Positions 25,029 through 32,880 of a stretch of DNA of 64,000 bases are shown here, piece by piece; the first letter of the stretch is position 1, and each line of letters starts with the position of its first letter. Origin of the DNA: Planctomycetota bacterium (GTDB lineage Bacteria; Planctomycetota; Phycisphaerae; SM23-33); the NCBI GenBank assembly GCA_022705325.1, contig JAKJER010000007.1, positions 62,001 to 126,000 on the forward strand, written 5' to 3'. A program made the translations under genes and the position numbers. The notes under the pieces are model-generated. The model ran no database searches. It saw only the letters and a list, made by a program, of their open reading frames with translations, and had not been told where the DNA came from.

Positions 25029-26570
25029 CTACCCCAGGTCGAAGATCCGCTCGTTGATTCCCTTCAGCGCGGGGTAGATGTCTTTCCATATCTTGTAGCC
25101 CTCTGCGTAGCGCGGGGCCATCTTGTCGTCGGGCTGGAAGACCTTGCCCGGCTTGTAGGTCTTCTCGTAAGCTTCATGCTCGTCGGCGTAGACACCCGTG
25201 CCGATACCGGCCAGGATGGCCGCGCCCAGCGGCGTGCCCTCTTCGAGCTGGGGCACGAGGATGCGCCGCCCGAGCACGTCGGCCTTGATCTGCATCCACA
25301 GCTCATTGCGGACAGCCCCGCCGACGGCGACGATGGTCTCGGCCTTCGCGCCCAGGGAGTTCTCCAGGGCGTTGCAGATGTCCAGGAACTGGTAGCTCAG
25401 GCCTTCGAGCATGGCCCGCAGCATGTCGCCCTTGGTGGTGGCGTTGCGCAGGCCGATGAAGGCCCCCATGGACTTGGGGTCTACCGTCGGGATGCACCCG
25501 CCGCTGAGATGCGGCAGGAACATGCACCCGCGCGACAGCGGGGGCGAGCCGCCCGCCGCGGCAACAAGATGGTCCCAGTCCACGCCGCCCTCGGCTTGGG
25601 CCTTCTGCTTCTCCTCGTAGCCGTATTCCTTGCGGAACCACTCGAGCATGTCGGCCGACACGGCCGCTCCCCAGGCGGCGTACATGCCGCGGGCGACGTG
25701 CGAGTCGACCATGAGCCCGGTGTTGAGCAGGTCGGTGGTGAGGTTGGCCTGCTCGACGGCGGCGACGGCGATCTCCCAGGTGCCGACCACGTCCTGGACG
25801 ACGCCGGGCCTGTAGGCCCCGCCGGCCAGGGCGCCACAGAGGAAGTCGTGCCCGCCCAGGACCACCGGCGTGCCCTCGGCCAGACCCGTTCGCGCGGCGG
25901 CCTTGGCGTGGACCTGCCCCAGCAGCGTGCCGCTGGGCTTGGGATCGGCCAGCAATCGCCGGTCGATGCCGCTGAGGCGCAGGATTTCATCGCTGTAAGC
26001 GCGGGTGTGCTGATCGAACAGCAGCGTGCACGAGGCCATCGAGTAGTCCGTCGCGCACTGCCCGCAGAGCATGTAATTGAGGAAGTCCTCGATGAGCAGC
26101 CACTTGTGCGTTCGCTTGAGGATCTCCGGCTCGTGCTCCTGCATCCACAGCAGGCGAAGGGCGGTGTTGAACCCCCACACCTGGAAGCCGGAAACGGAGA
26201 ACGTCTTCTCGGCGCCGATGTTCTTCAGCCACCACTGCTGCTGGGGCACCGTCCGCGGGTCGTGCCAACTGATGAACGGATACAGCCAGTCGCCCTTCTC
26301 GTCGATGGGCACGGCGTCCATGCCCATGCCGGTGACGGCCAGGCCGCGGATCTTCCCGGGGTCATCGAGCTTGGCGACGGCGTCTTTGATGGCGTCGGCT
26401 GTGCCGCCCCATATCTGCTCGGGCAGCCAGACCGTCCACTCCGGGTGCTCCTTGCTGGGGTGGTGCTGCTCGGTGGGGCGGCTGGCCGAGGCGACGATGT
26501 TGCCCTGCTCGTCGTAGATGACGGCCTTGAGACTGGTCGAACCCAGGTCGATCCCGGCGATGTATGCCAT
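25029..26570 (-). CDS. FGGY-family carbohydrate kinase (xylulokinase-like)
   Basis: A 513-aa sugar kinase of the actin/hexokinase ATPase fold. It begins MAYIAGIDLGSTSLKAVIYD, the phosphate-1 loop; GGHDFLCGALAGG carries the catalytic Asp region, and GGAVRNELWMQIKADVLGR with EEGTPLGAAILAGIG is the C-terminal FGGY signature. It phosphorylates a pentose, hexose or polyol; the exact sugar cannot be read. GGGAG stands 8 nt before the ATG at 26570. The longer frame to 26681 runs into a TCCACGA-type repeat and is not used. No sugar transporter or isomerase is adjacent. Confidence 0.92.
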   Translation of the reverse strand: MAYIAGIDLGSTSLKAVIYDEQGNIVASASRPTEQHHPSKEHPEWTVWLPEQIWGGTADAIKDAVAKLDDPGKIRGLAVTGMGMDAVPIDEKGDWLYPFISWHDPRTVPQQQWWLKNIGAEKTFSVSGFQVWGFNTALRLLWMQEHEPEILKRTHKWLLIEDFLNYMLCGQCATDYSMASCTLLFDQHTRAYSDEILRLSGIDRRLLADPKPSGTLLGQVHAKAAARTGLAEGTPVVLGGHDFLCGALAGGAYRPGVVQDVVGTWEIAVAAVEQANLTTDLLNTGLMVDSHVARGMYAAWGAAVSADMLEWFRKEYGYEEKQKAQAEGGVDWDHLVAAAGGSPPLSRGCMFLPHLSGGCIPTVDPKSMGAFIGLRNATTKGDMLRAMLEGLSYQFLDICNALENSLGAKAETIVAVGGAVRNELWMQIKADVLGRRILVPQLEEGTPLGAAILAGIGTGVYADEHEAYEKTYKPGKVFQPDDKMAPRYAEGYKIWKDIYPALKGINERIFDLG

Positions 26571-26591
26571 GATGTTCTCCCGGCGGCGGCG

Positions 26592-26625
26592 CCCACGAGG
26601 TCCACGAGTTGTACGAATTCCACGA
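26592..26625. repeat. TCCACGA-type dispersed repeat
   Basis: Contains GGTCCACGAG and ATTCCACGAC, the same short unit that is tandemly repeated at 50904-50938 and 51717-51752. Confidence 0.45.
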
Positions 26626-26750
26626 CCCGGGCGGACAGGTCCGCCCGCGGTGGCAAACCTGTAGCAGAAATCGCTCGCCAACGCAAGGGTGACTAAACCA
26701 TGTGGTTCGGTCGGTCAACTACAGCTAGTCGTGGAATGAAAGGACAAGCC

Positions 26751-27281
26751 ATGAAGAGCAAGAACTATTTGGTGGCGTTGGCCGCACTCGTGGTTGCGGT
26801 CGTGGGTTTGACTGTGCTGGCCCAGCCCTCGGGCGGGCCGAGGCGGGATTCCCAGCGGGGCAAGCGAGGGGCCAACGAGGTTCCCCCTCCACCTCCCGGC
26901 GGTGAGCAGGGCGAAGGCCAGCGGGGCCAGGGTCAGGGTCCCGGCGGCGGGCAGCGAATGCCCCACCCGTTGATGCACCATTTTGACACCGACCGGGACG
27001 GGACGATCTCGGCCGAGGAGATCGCCAACGCCGTCGCGGTGCTGAAGAAGCTGGACACCAACGGCGACGGCAAGATCACACGAGACGAACTGCCCCTTCC
27101 GCCTCGCCAGCAGGGCGGTCAGGGTCGCGGCGCCGGGCAGGGCCAAGGCCCCGGCCCGAACGCGGGGCCCGGACCCGGTGCGGGTCCCGGGCAGGGCGGC
27201 CAGGGCGGCCCGCGGCGTGGAGGGGGCGGCCGCGGCGGTCGGGGCGACCATCAAGGTCCGCCTCCGCCCTCGGATGAGTAG
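26751..27281 (+). CDS. Secreted EF-hand protein, Gly/Pro/Gln-rich
   Basis: A 176-aa protein with a signal peptide (MKSKNYLVALAALVVAVVGL, cleaved about residue 24), a Gly/Gln/Pro-rich spacer, a pair of EF-hand loops (DTDRDGTISAEE and DTNGDGKITRDE) that should bind calcium, and a second disordered tail rich in GQG and GPG. Short EF-hand proteins of this kind are common exports in planctomycetes; their role is unknown. AGGA lies 8 nt before the ATG at 26751. A terminator follows at 27306. Confidence 0.85.
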   Translation: MKSKNYLVALAALVVAVVGLTVLAQPSGGPRRDSQRGKRGANEVPPPPPGGEQGEGQRGQGQGPGGGQRMPHPLMHHFDTDRDGTISAEEIANAVAVLKKLDTNGDGKITRDELPLPPRQQGGQGRGAGQGQGPGPNAGPGPGAGPGQGGQGGPRRGGGGRGGRGDHQGPPPPSDE

Positions 27282-27305
27282 ACGCCAGTAGAGGAGTGAA
27301 ACACG

Positions 27306-27341
27306 AAAGCCCACCCTTTTCCCTTTGGGGGTGGGCTTTTT
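27306..27341 (+). terminator. Rho-independent terminator after the EF-hand gene
   Basis: AAAGCCCACCC (27306-27316), a short loop, then GGGTGGGC followed by TTTTT (27337-27341), 24 nt past the stop. Confidence 0.85.
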
Positions 27342-27465
27342 CTTCGGACGCCCTATGTGCCCATTCGCACCGCCACAGGGGGACGCACACTCCCAGGCGC
27401 GGAACTGGCAGACAGGGATGATATTCCCTTGGCAAGTTCCCGAGGTCGAGCGAAAATAGGAGCGC

Positions 27466-28587
27466 ATGGGGACAAATGCCAACAACGCCGCCTCGGATGA
27501 TGATGCGGCCCACAAGGGCATGCGGCCATCACGTTGCCGATGCGTGTGGGTGATTCTTCCGCTGGCATTGCTTCTTGCTGCAACGTGGGCCGCCGTTTCC
27601 AGTTGGCTCATCAAGTCCGTCCCCAAGCCCAAGACACAGGTTCAGGCCCTTCTGGAATACTGGCGGGCGCCGAATCCAGGGTGGGTCAGGTCACAATTGC
27701 AGAGCATCGGGCTGGCTGATCGCCCCGTCTCGCGAGATGCAGGGGAAGTCCTGAACGAGATTCTTGCATTTGGGAGCAAGGCTATTCCCGACTTGGTGGA
27801 GGCTCTGCAGCACGAGGACGTGTTCGTCCGGCGCAATGCCTTGTTTGCCTTGGGGCATCTGCGCGATCCATCGACCATTCCAGTCATGGTGGATTGCCTA
27901 TGCAACGAAGACTGGGGAGTCCGCGATGGCGTTCCTTATGCATTGAGCCAAATCGAGGCTCTCCCGTCACAGGCGCTGGAGAGGCTGCGGCAGGCTTTAA
28001 CTCACGAGCACCCCCACGTCCGCCGCATCGCCGCCCAGACGCTGGCGAATGTGAACCCGGTGGAGACGGCGAGCGTGCTGGCACTGGTGAAGTCGGCGCA
28101 AGACCCGGACCAGGATGTGCGGTCTCAGGTCGTGGTTTCGCTGGGGGCGATTGGCGCGGGGCGCCCTGAGGCATGTCAAGCCCTGCGGGCGGCGCTGCAG
28201 GATGGCGACCCGCAGGTGCGATTGAATGCGGTAGATGGGCTGATCAAGATTGATACCGCCAACCGACCGGAAACCATTCATGCTGTCCTTCAGGCACTGA
28301 GAGAACTTCTGAGATGCAGCGAGGCAACTATCCGCAGCAGAGCCTGCTCAGAGCTGTATGGTATCGGGCAGAATGCGGCGCCGTTGGTGCCTGTCCTTAT
28401 TGATTGCCTGAGGGATCAGGACGAGGATGTTCGATGTTCTGCATGTTTCACCCTGGGAGCGTTAGGAGCGGCAGCGAATCCGGCGCTGGATCAGTTGCGC
28501 AGGCTGGCATCCCAGGATCCGTCGCGCCGGGTGCGAGAGCGGGCGGCCTTCGCTATTAAGCTCAATGAGCACACTTGGAGCGAATGA
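27466..28587 (+). CDS. Membrane-anchored HEAT-repeat protein
   Basis: 373 aa: a cytoplasmic N-terminus, one membrane helix (about residues 27-47) and at least five HEAT/PBS-lyase-type repeats of about 30-35 residues, for example DVFVRRNALFALGHLRDPST, DQDVRSQVVVSLGAIG and DEDVRCSACFTLGALG. Such repeats form a curved scaffold for protein binding; no catalytic residues are visible. The ATG follows TAGGAG. It stands alone between the EF-hand gene's terminator and the convergent histidine kinase. Confidence 0.85.
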   Translation: MGTNANNAASDDDAAHKGMRPSRCRCVWVILPLALLLAATWAAVSSWLIKSVPKPKTQVQALLEYWRAPNPGWVRSQLQSIGLADRPVSRDAGEVLNEILAFGSKAIPDLVEALQHEDVFVRRNALFALGHLRDPSTIPVMVDCLCNEDWGVRDGVPYALSQIEALPSQALERLRQALTHEHPHVRRIAAQTLANVNPVETASVLALVKSAQDPDQDVRSQVVVSLGAIGAGRPEACQALRAALQDGDPQVRLNAVDGLIKIDTANRPETIHAVLQALRELLRCSEATIRSRACSELYGIGQNAAPLVPVLIDCLRDQDEDVRCSACFTLGALGAAANPALDQLRRLASQDPSRRVRERAAFAIKLNEHTWSE

Positions 28588-28644
28588 TCCATTTCGATTT
28601 GGAGCCAAGGGGGCATTCATTCACTCTTGCTTTCGGGTCTGCGC

Positions 28645-30243
28645 CTAAGCCTGCATCTGGGGGCGCTCGGGCGGCTGGATCGGCAGCGAGACGATGAACG
28701 TGGCCCCGGTACCGGGCGAAGATTTCAGCGACAACCGCGCGCCCAGCAGATTGGTCAGTTCGCGAGCGATGGCCAGCCCCAGGCCCGTTCCGGTGGCCTC
28801 CTTGGTCAGCGAGCGGTCGCCCTGGTAGAACTTGTCGAAAATCCGCTGCTGATCGGCTTCGGCGATGCCGGGGCCCGTGTCGGCGACGCTCACGGTGACC
28901 TGGCGGTTGTCGTCGCGGTCGCCGGTGACGGAGGCCGACAGAGTCACTCGCCCGCCGGCGGGTGTGAACTTCACCGCGTTGGACAGCAGGTTGTAGAGGA
29001 TCTGCTGGAACTTCCCCGCGTCGGTGACTACCAGCGGCAGGTCCGTCGCGATCTCCTCGACCAGGGCCAGTTGCTTCTTGTCGGCCAGCGGTTTCATCAG
29101 GGCCGACAGGGTCTGGCAGGTGTCGGCGATCGAGACCTTGTCCCAGCGGATGTCGGCCTTGCCCGCCTCGATCTTGGCCAGGTCCAGGATGTCGTTGATC
29201 ATGGCCAGGAGGTTCTTGGCGGAGGTGGCGATGTTCCGTCCGTAGCGGCGGATCCGGTCGTCGTCGCTTTCGCCCAGCAGGTCCGCGAAGCCGATGATGC
29301 TGTTGAGCGGCGTGCGCAGCTCGTGCGAGACGTTCGCGAGGAACTCGCTCTTCACGCGGTTGGCCTGGAAGAGCGTCACGTTCGCCTCGGCCAGCTCGTT
29401 GAGCTTGAGGTCCAGGGCCCGGTTGGCGGCCGCGAGCTGATCGTGCTGGCGTACGATGGCGTCGAGCATTTCATTGAAGCTCTCGCCCAGTCGCTGGAGT
29501 TCGTCGCGGGTCCGCAGGCGGGAACGCACGGTGAGGTCGCCCTCGGCGACCTGGTCGGCCAGGCTCTTGAGGTCGCTGACCGGGCGGAGGATCAGGCGGT
29601 GGGCCAGCACGGTAAAGAGGACGAACGCGGTCAGCCCGGCCAGCAGCATGCCGATGCCGAAGGCGATGCGGGTGGCCAGCACCAGGCTGGAGGACGCCAT
29701 GGCGGCGGGGATGGTCATGTCGATCAGGCCGACAAGCTGCCCGGGCGAGAACTGGAGGCGCAGCTCGCTGGAAGGCCCGTGACAGGACGAACTGAAGCAA
29801 CTGCCCTGCATGCGGATGGCTCGGAAGCTGCGAAAGACGGTCCGCCCGGACTCGTCGTCGCTCTTCCGCAGGGCCAGTTCCTGGTTGTCGTTGCGGATGA
29901 AGTCCTTGAGGGCGCTGAGGGCGGCGCTGTCGAGCGGGCGGTCGGCCTTGTACGAGGCTGACAACTTGATCACGGTCGGCCCGCGGCGCGGCTCGGCGGG
30001 TTTGGCCTGCGTATAGATCTGGGCCAGATGGTCGCTGGCCGCCGCCTGGGGATGCTCGCGCTGGAACTCCGTCAGCCGCATCAGGGTCAGTTCCGAGCCC
30101 AGGCGCTGGACCACCTGTTCGGCCAGCAGTTCCATGAAATACCAGGGCACGACCAGCGCAGCGGCGATGATGCCCACCACCGCCGTGCCGAACAGGACGC
30201 GGAACTTGGTCGCCAGCGAAATCTTCACCACGCGCTTGGCCAT
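28645..30243 (-). CDS. Sensor histidine kinase with CX4CH motif in sensor domain
   Basis: 532 aa. A first membrane helix (about 15-35), an extracytoplasmic sensor (about 36-180) and a second helix (about 190-215) lead to a HAMP domain (LILRPVSDLKSLADQVAEGD), the HisKA dimerisation box with phospho-acceptor His in FLANVSHELRTPLNSIIG, and a complete HATPase (NLLSNAVKFTPAGG, VADTGPGIAEAD, TGLGLAIARE). The sensor contains C149-x4-C154-H155, resembling the CX4CH variant of a haem c site, so redox or gas sensing is possible. No response regulator is adjacent. MerR and membrane protein genes lie upstream. Confidence 0.93.
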   Translation of the reverse strand: MAKRVVKISLATKFRVLFGTAVVGIIAAALVVPWYFMELLAEQVVQRLGSELTLMRLTEFQREHPQAAASDHLAQIYTQAKPAEPRRGPTVIKLSASYKADRPLDSAALSALKDFIRNDNQELALRKSDDESGRTVFRSFRAIRMQGSCFSSSCHGPSSELRLQFSPGQLVGLIDMTIPAAMASSSLVLATRIAFGIGMLLAGLTAFVLFTVLAHRLILRPVSDLKSLADQVAEGDLTVRSRLRTRDELQRLGESFNEMLDAIVRQHDQLAAANRALDLKLNELAEANVTLFQANRVKSEFLANVSHELRTPLNSIIGFADLLGESDDDRIRRYGRNIATSAKNLLAMINDILDLAKIEAGKADIRWDKVSIADTCQTLSALMKPLADKKQLALVEEIATDLPLVVTDAGKFQQILYNLLSNAVKFTPAGGRVTLSASVTGDRDDNRQVTVSVADTGPGIAEADQQRIFDKFYQGDRSLTKEATGTGLGLAIARELTNLLGARLSLKSSPGTGATFIVSLPIQPPERPQMQA

Positions 30244-30326
30244 CGGGGAGGTATTCTACGCGACGGAGGGCGGTTTCGGAAGTCTACGCGCCTCGCGCCT
30301 GTCCCGTCGGCGGGCGGGCGCCCGCG

Positions 30327-30572
30327 TCAGCGTCCGTTCAGGTAGGTCTCGCGGATGGACCGCAGGGTGTAGCCGCTGCGATTGAGCTTGCGGACCAGAC
30401 GAATGCGCCGAATCAGCGCGGCGTCGAAGAGTCGGCCGCCCCTGGGCGTGCGGATGGGCGCGATCAGGCCCAACATGATGTAGTACTCGACGGTCTGCCG
30501 GCTGACTCCGGCGGCCTGGGCGGCCTGGGAGATCCGCATCGGCGATCCGCGGGCGGGTTTGTCTTTTACCAT
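30327..30572 (-). CDS. Small MerR-type DNA-binding protein
   Basis: 81 aa, essentially a lone winged-helix domain: RISQAAQAAGVSRQTVEYYI (helix-turn-helix), LGLIAPIRTPRGGRLFD (wing) and RRIRLVRKLNRSGYTLRSIR. It lacks the long coiled coil and ligand-binding C-terminus of classical MerR, so any effector must act differently. An internal ATG at 30539 would remove an 11-residue N-terminal tail. It lies 83 nt upstream of the histidine kinase in the same direction, and may be transcribed with it. Confidence 0.82.
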   Translation of the reverse strand: MVKDKPARGSPMRISQAAQAAGVSRQTVEYYIMLGLIAPIRTPRGGRLFDAALIRRIRLVRKLNRSGYTLRSIRETYLNGR

Positions 30573-30677
30573 GGACTCTTCGCTCTTATCGCCGTTTTCT
30601 CGCCCGGACCTTTACAGCATTTCCGCCGCCTGGACTTCTGGACGCCGCCTTTGCCGGGCGGGTAGAATCTCCGCACC

Positions 30678-31226
30678 ATGGAAACCATCAAGTCCACGCT
30701 GTTTGAAGATCCGATGTACCTGTACGTGGCCCTGGTGTTCGCGGAACTGGCCCTGGGGGCGCTGTGGTATGAACGCCGCACGCGTCGCTGGCTGGTGTCG
30801 CTGGCGATCCCGCCCCTGCTGGCGGTGGGGGCGTACGCCCTGTCGGAGCTGGTCGAGACCGACCGCGAGCAGATTCTCCGGGCGGTGGATGAAATAGCGG
30901 CCGACGTCCAGGCGGGACGGGTGGATGCCCTCCAGCAATGGATCGACGACCAGTTCGCCGGACACTTCGGGAGCAAGAAGGAAGCCATCGAGACCGCCCG
31001 CGCCGAGATCGCCCGACACCCCCTCAAGGACGTGACGGTCCTCAAGGGCCTTTCGCTCGAGATCGTCGGCGGGCGGGCTCGGCTGCACATGACCACCGTC
31101 ATCCAACTCAGAGAGATCGAGAACAAGATGCCCCTGATATGGGACATTCGATGGATTGCCCGGGGTGACCACTGGCGCGTGCTGGAGGCAGACAAACCGA
31201 GGATCGGGTTGGACCTGCGGCTGTGA
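30678..31226 (+). CDS. Two-helix membrane protein with NTF2-like soluble domain
   Basis: 182 aa beginning METIKSTLFEDPMYLYVALV. Two hydrophobic helices (about 13-28 and 38-57) are followed by a ~120-residue alpha/beta domain resembling an NTF2/SnoaL-like fold (helix RVDALQQWIDDQFAGHFG, strands RARLHMTTVIQLREI and DIRWIARGDHWRVLEADKP). I do not recognise a named family. The stop overlaps the open frame of the S49 protease, whose likely ATG is 86 nt further on. Confidence 0.65.
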   Translation: METIKSTLFEDPMYLYVALVFAELALGALWYERRTRRWLVSLAIPPLLAVGAYALSELVETDREQILRAVDEIAADVQAGRVDALQQWIDDQFAGHFGSKKEAIETARAEIARHPLKDVTVLKGLSLEIVGGRARLHMTTVIQLREIENKMPLIWDIRWIARGDHWRVLEADKPRIGLDLRL

Positions 31227-31312
31227 GGACAGGCCGGGGCGGCGGATCGAGGGGGTTCTTTGCCGGCATTTTTCAATTGTCAACGCTCCGCGGTCAGTTC
31301 TATGATGTCGCC

Positions 31313-32320
31313 ATGAAACGCACGGCGCTCTTTTTATCGGCATGGGTCCTGCCGCTGGTGTTGTCAGCCTGCGGGCAGAATGTCGGATGGGTGATCAAGC
31401 CGGTCCCCCTGGACGAGCGGCTCCGGGAGACGGTCGTCGCGTCCGACAGCGGCCTGTTCGTCCGCGACAAGGTCGTCATCGTCGACCTGGACGGGATCAT
31501 CCTGAACAACCGCCATCGCGGGCTGCTGAACTGGGAGGAGAACCCCGTCAGCCTGTTCATCGAGAAGATCGACAAGGCTGAGGCCGACGACAGCGTCAAG
31601 GCCCTGGTCGTGCGGATCAACTCGCCCGGCGGGTCGGTCACGGCCAGCGACATCCTGTACCATCGGCTGGTTCGTTTCCGCCAGGCCCGCAAGGTCCCCG
31701 TTATCGCCATGATCGAGGACCTCGGCGCCAGCGGCGGCTACTATCTCGCCTGCGGGGCCGACACCATCCTCGCGCACCCCACGTCCGTCACCGGCTCGAT
31801 CGGCGTGATCGTGCAGGCCTTCAGCCTCCAGGGGACGATGAAGCTCATCGGCGTGGAGGCCAAGGCCGTCACCAGCGGGCAGCACAAGGACATGCTCAGC
31901 CCCTTCAAGCCGCTGGACCCCAAGGACATGGCCATCGTCCAGGCCATGGTCGACGACTTCTACGGGCGGTTCATCAAAGTCGTCGTCGCCAACCGGTGCT
32001 CCGACCAGGCGGGCAAGAAGCTCAGCCAGGACCAGGTGAAGAAGCTCTGCGACGGGCGGGTCTACACCGGGCAGCAGGCCTTGGATGCCGGGCTGGTCGA
32101 TGCCCTGGGCTACATGAACGACGCCATCCTGCTGGCCAAGAAGCGAAGCGGCGCCAGCCGGGTAAAGGTCGTCCTCTATGACCGCCCCATGGGCTACAAT
32201 GCGAACTTCTACAGCCAAGCGCCCGTTCCGGCCGCCCAGTTCAACCTGTTCAACCTGAACGTTCCCGATCTGCTCGCGGCGGGCCAGCCGCAGTTCCTGT
32301 ACCTCTGGACGGGTCAGTAG
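31313..32320 (+). CDS. S49-family signal-peptide peptidase (SppA-like) lipoprotein
   Basis: 335 aa with a lipoprotein signal (lipobox V-L-S-A-C, Cys20). The ClpP-like fold is clear: VVRINSPGGSVTASD, DLGASGGYYLACGAD with nucleophile Ser140, and SGQHKDMLSPF with the general-base Lys192, the Ser-Lys dyad of SppA. It probably degrades cleaved signal peptides or small membrane peptides at the periplasmic face. The ATG at 31313 is chosen over an in-frame start 90 nt upstream because it gives the signal peptide. A CAATTGTCAA motif related to the dispersed repeat lies at 31273. Confidence 0.93.
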   Translation: MKRTALFLSAWVLPLVLSACGQNVGWVIKPVPLDERLRETVVASDSGLFVRDKVVIVDLDGIILNNRHRGLLNWEENPVSLFIEKIDKAEADDSVKALVVRINSPGGSVTASDILYHRLVRFRQARKVPVIAMIEDLGASGGYYLACGADTILAHPTSVTGSIGVIVQAFSLQGTMKLIGVEAKAVTSGQHKDMLSPFKPLDPKDMAIVQAMVDDFYGRFIKVVVANRCSDQAGKKLSQDQVKKLCDGRVYTGQQALDAGLVDALGYMNDAILLAKKRSGASRVKVVLYDRPMGYNANFYSQAPVPAAQFNLFNLNVPDLLAAGQPQFLYLWTGQ

Positions 32321-32356
32321 ACCGCTTCGGCTGACCGGCCCTGACGCCGGGTGCTC

Positions 32357-32869
32357 CTACCCTTTGCTCGACGTGCCGAGCCATCGCGGGGCAAGGCCCG
32401 TAACGGCCCGGCTGCGGGCGCCAAGCTGGGCGGCGTGGTCCTGGATGTGGCGGATGTTCATGATCTGGTGCTCCAGCTTGGGCATCTTGTACCAGCCGAA
32501 GCCGCAGGCGGCTGCTGACAGGTCAAGCCCCTCCACGCCGGCGTCGATCATGTCGTCGCAGGCGGCCCAATACTCCAGCACCTGTTCCTTGGTGTATGGC
32601 TCGCCGAGGTTCGGCGGGCGGTGGGGCGGCCAGGGGATCTCCTCCAGGAACTGGTACTCGTCCCGGTGGTGCTGCCACGGGCGGAAGGCCTGTTCGTCCG
32701 GTTGGAGATACAGGTGAGTGAAGAACAGTGCGTGATAGGCCACCTGCCAGAAGGGCGGCCCGGCCTGGCAGGCGGCGGTCCACAATTCGTCCGGGCACTG
32801 CTCGATCGCCTGTCGCAGAGTCGCCAGCGCCGCGTGATACTGATTCTTCAGGGCTGCCGCGACGTTCAT
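32357..32869 (-). CDS. DinB-family (four-helix, putative metal-dependent) protein
   Basis: About 170 aa starting MNVAAALKNQYHAALATLRQ. Family features are an early helix, WQVAYHALFFTHLYL with a metal-type His, and the late MNIRHIQDHAAQLGARSRAV helix with two His. DinB-like proteins bind a divalent metal and include thiol-transferases and many of unknown role. AAAGGGCGG precedes the ATG at 32869; an alternative ATG at 32884 would overlap the kinase stop as ATGA. Either way it is co-transcribed with the kinase gene. Confidence 0.85.
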   Translation of the reverse strand: MNVAAALKNQYHAALATLRQAIEQCPDELWTAACQAGPPFWQVAYHALFFTHLYLQPDEQAFRPWQHHRDEYQFLEEIPWPPHRPPNLGEPYTKEQVLEYWAACDDMIDAGVEGLDLSAAACGFGWYKMPKLEHQIMNIRHIQDHAAQLGARSRAVTGLAPRWLGTSSKG

Positions 32870-32880
32870 GTTCCGCCCTT

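Noticed and set aside
23388..26696. A 1,102-codon open frame on the plus strand, and similar very long frames at 36831-39449 (+), 51756-54569 (+) and 55380-58484 (-)
   Set aside because: They lie opposite well-supported genes (GreA/FGGY, DUF6288, VWA and PEP-CTERM). Their proteins are low in known motifs and rich in Gly/Val/Leu/Arg, as expected from GC-rich antisense frames.
27429..27457. TTGGCA-N17-GAAAAT as promoter of the HEAT-repeat gene
   Set aside because: The -10 is poor and would place the start point only about 3 nt before the ATG.
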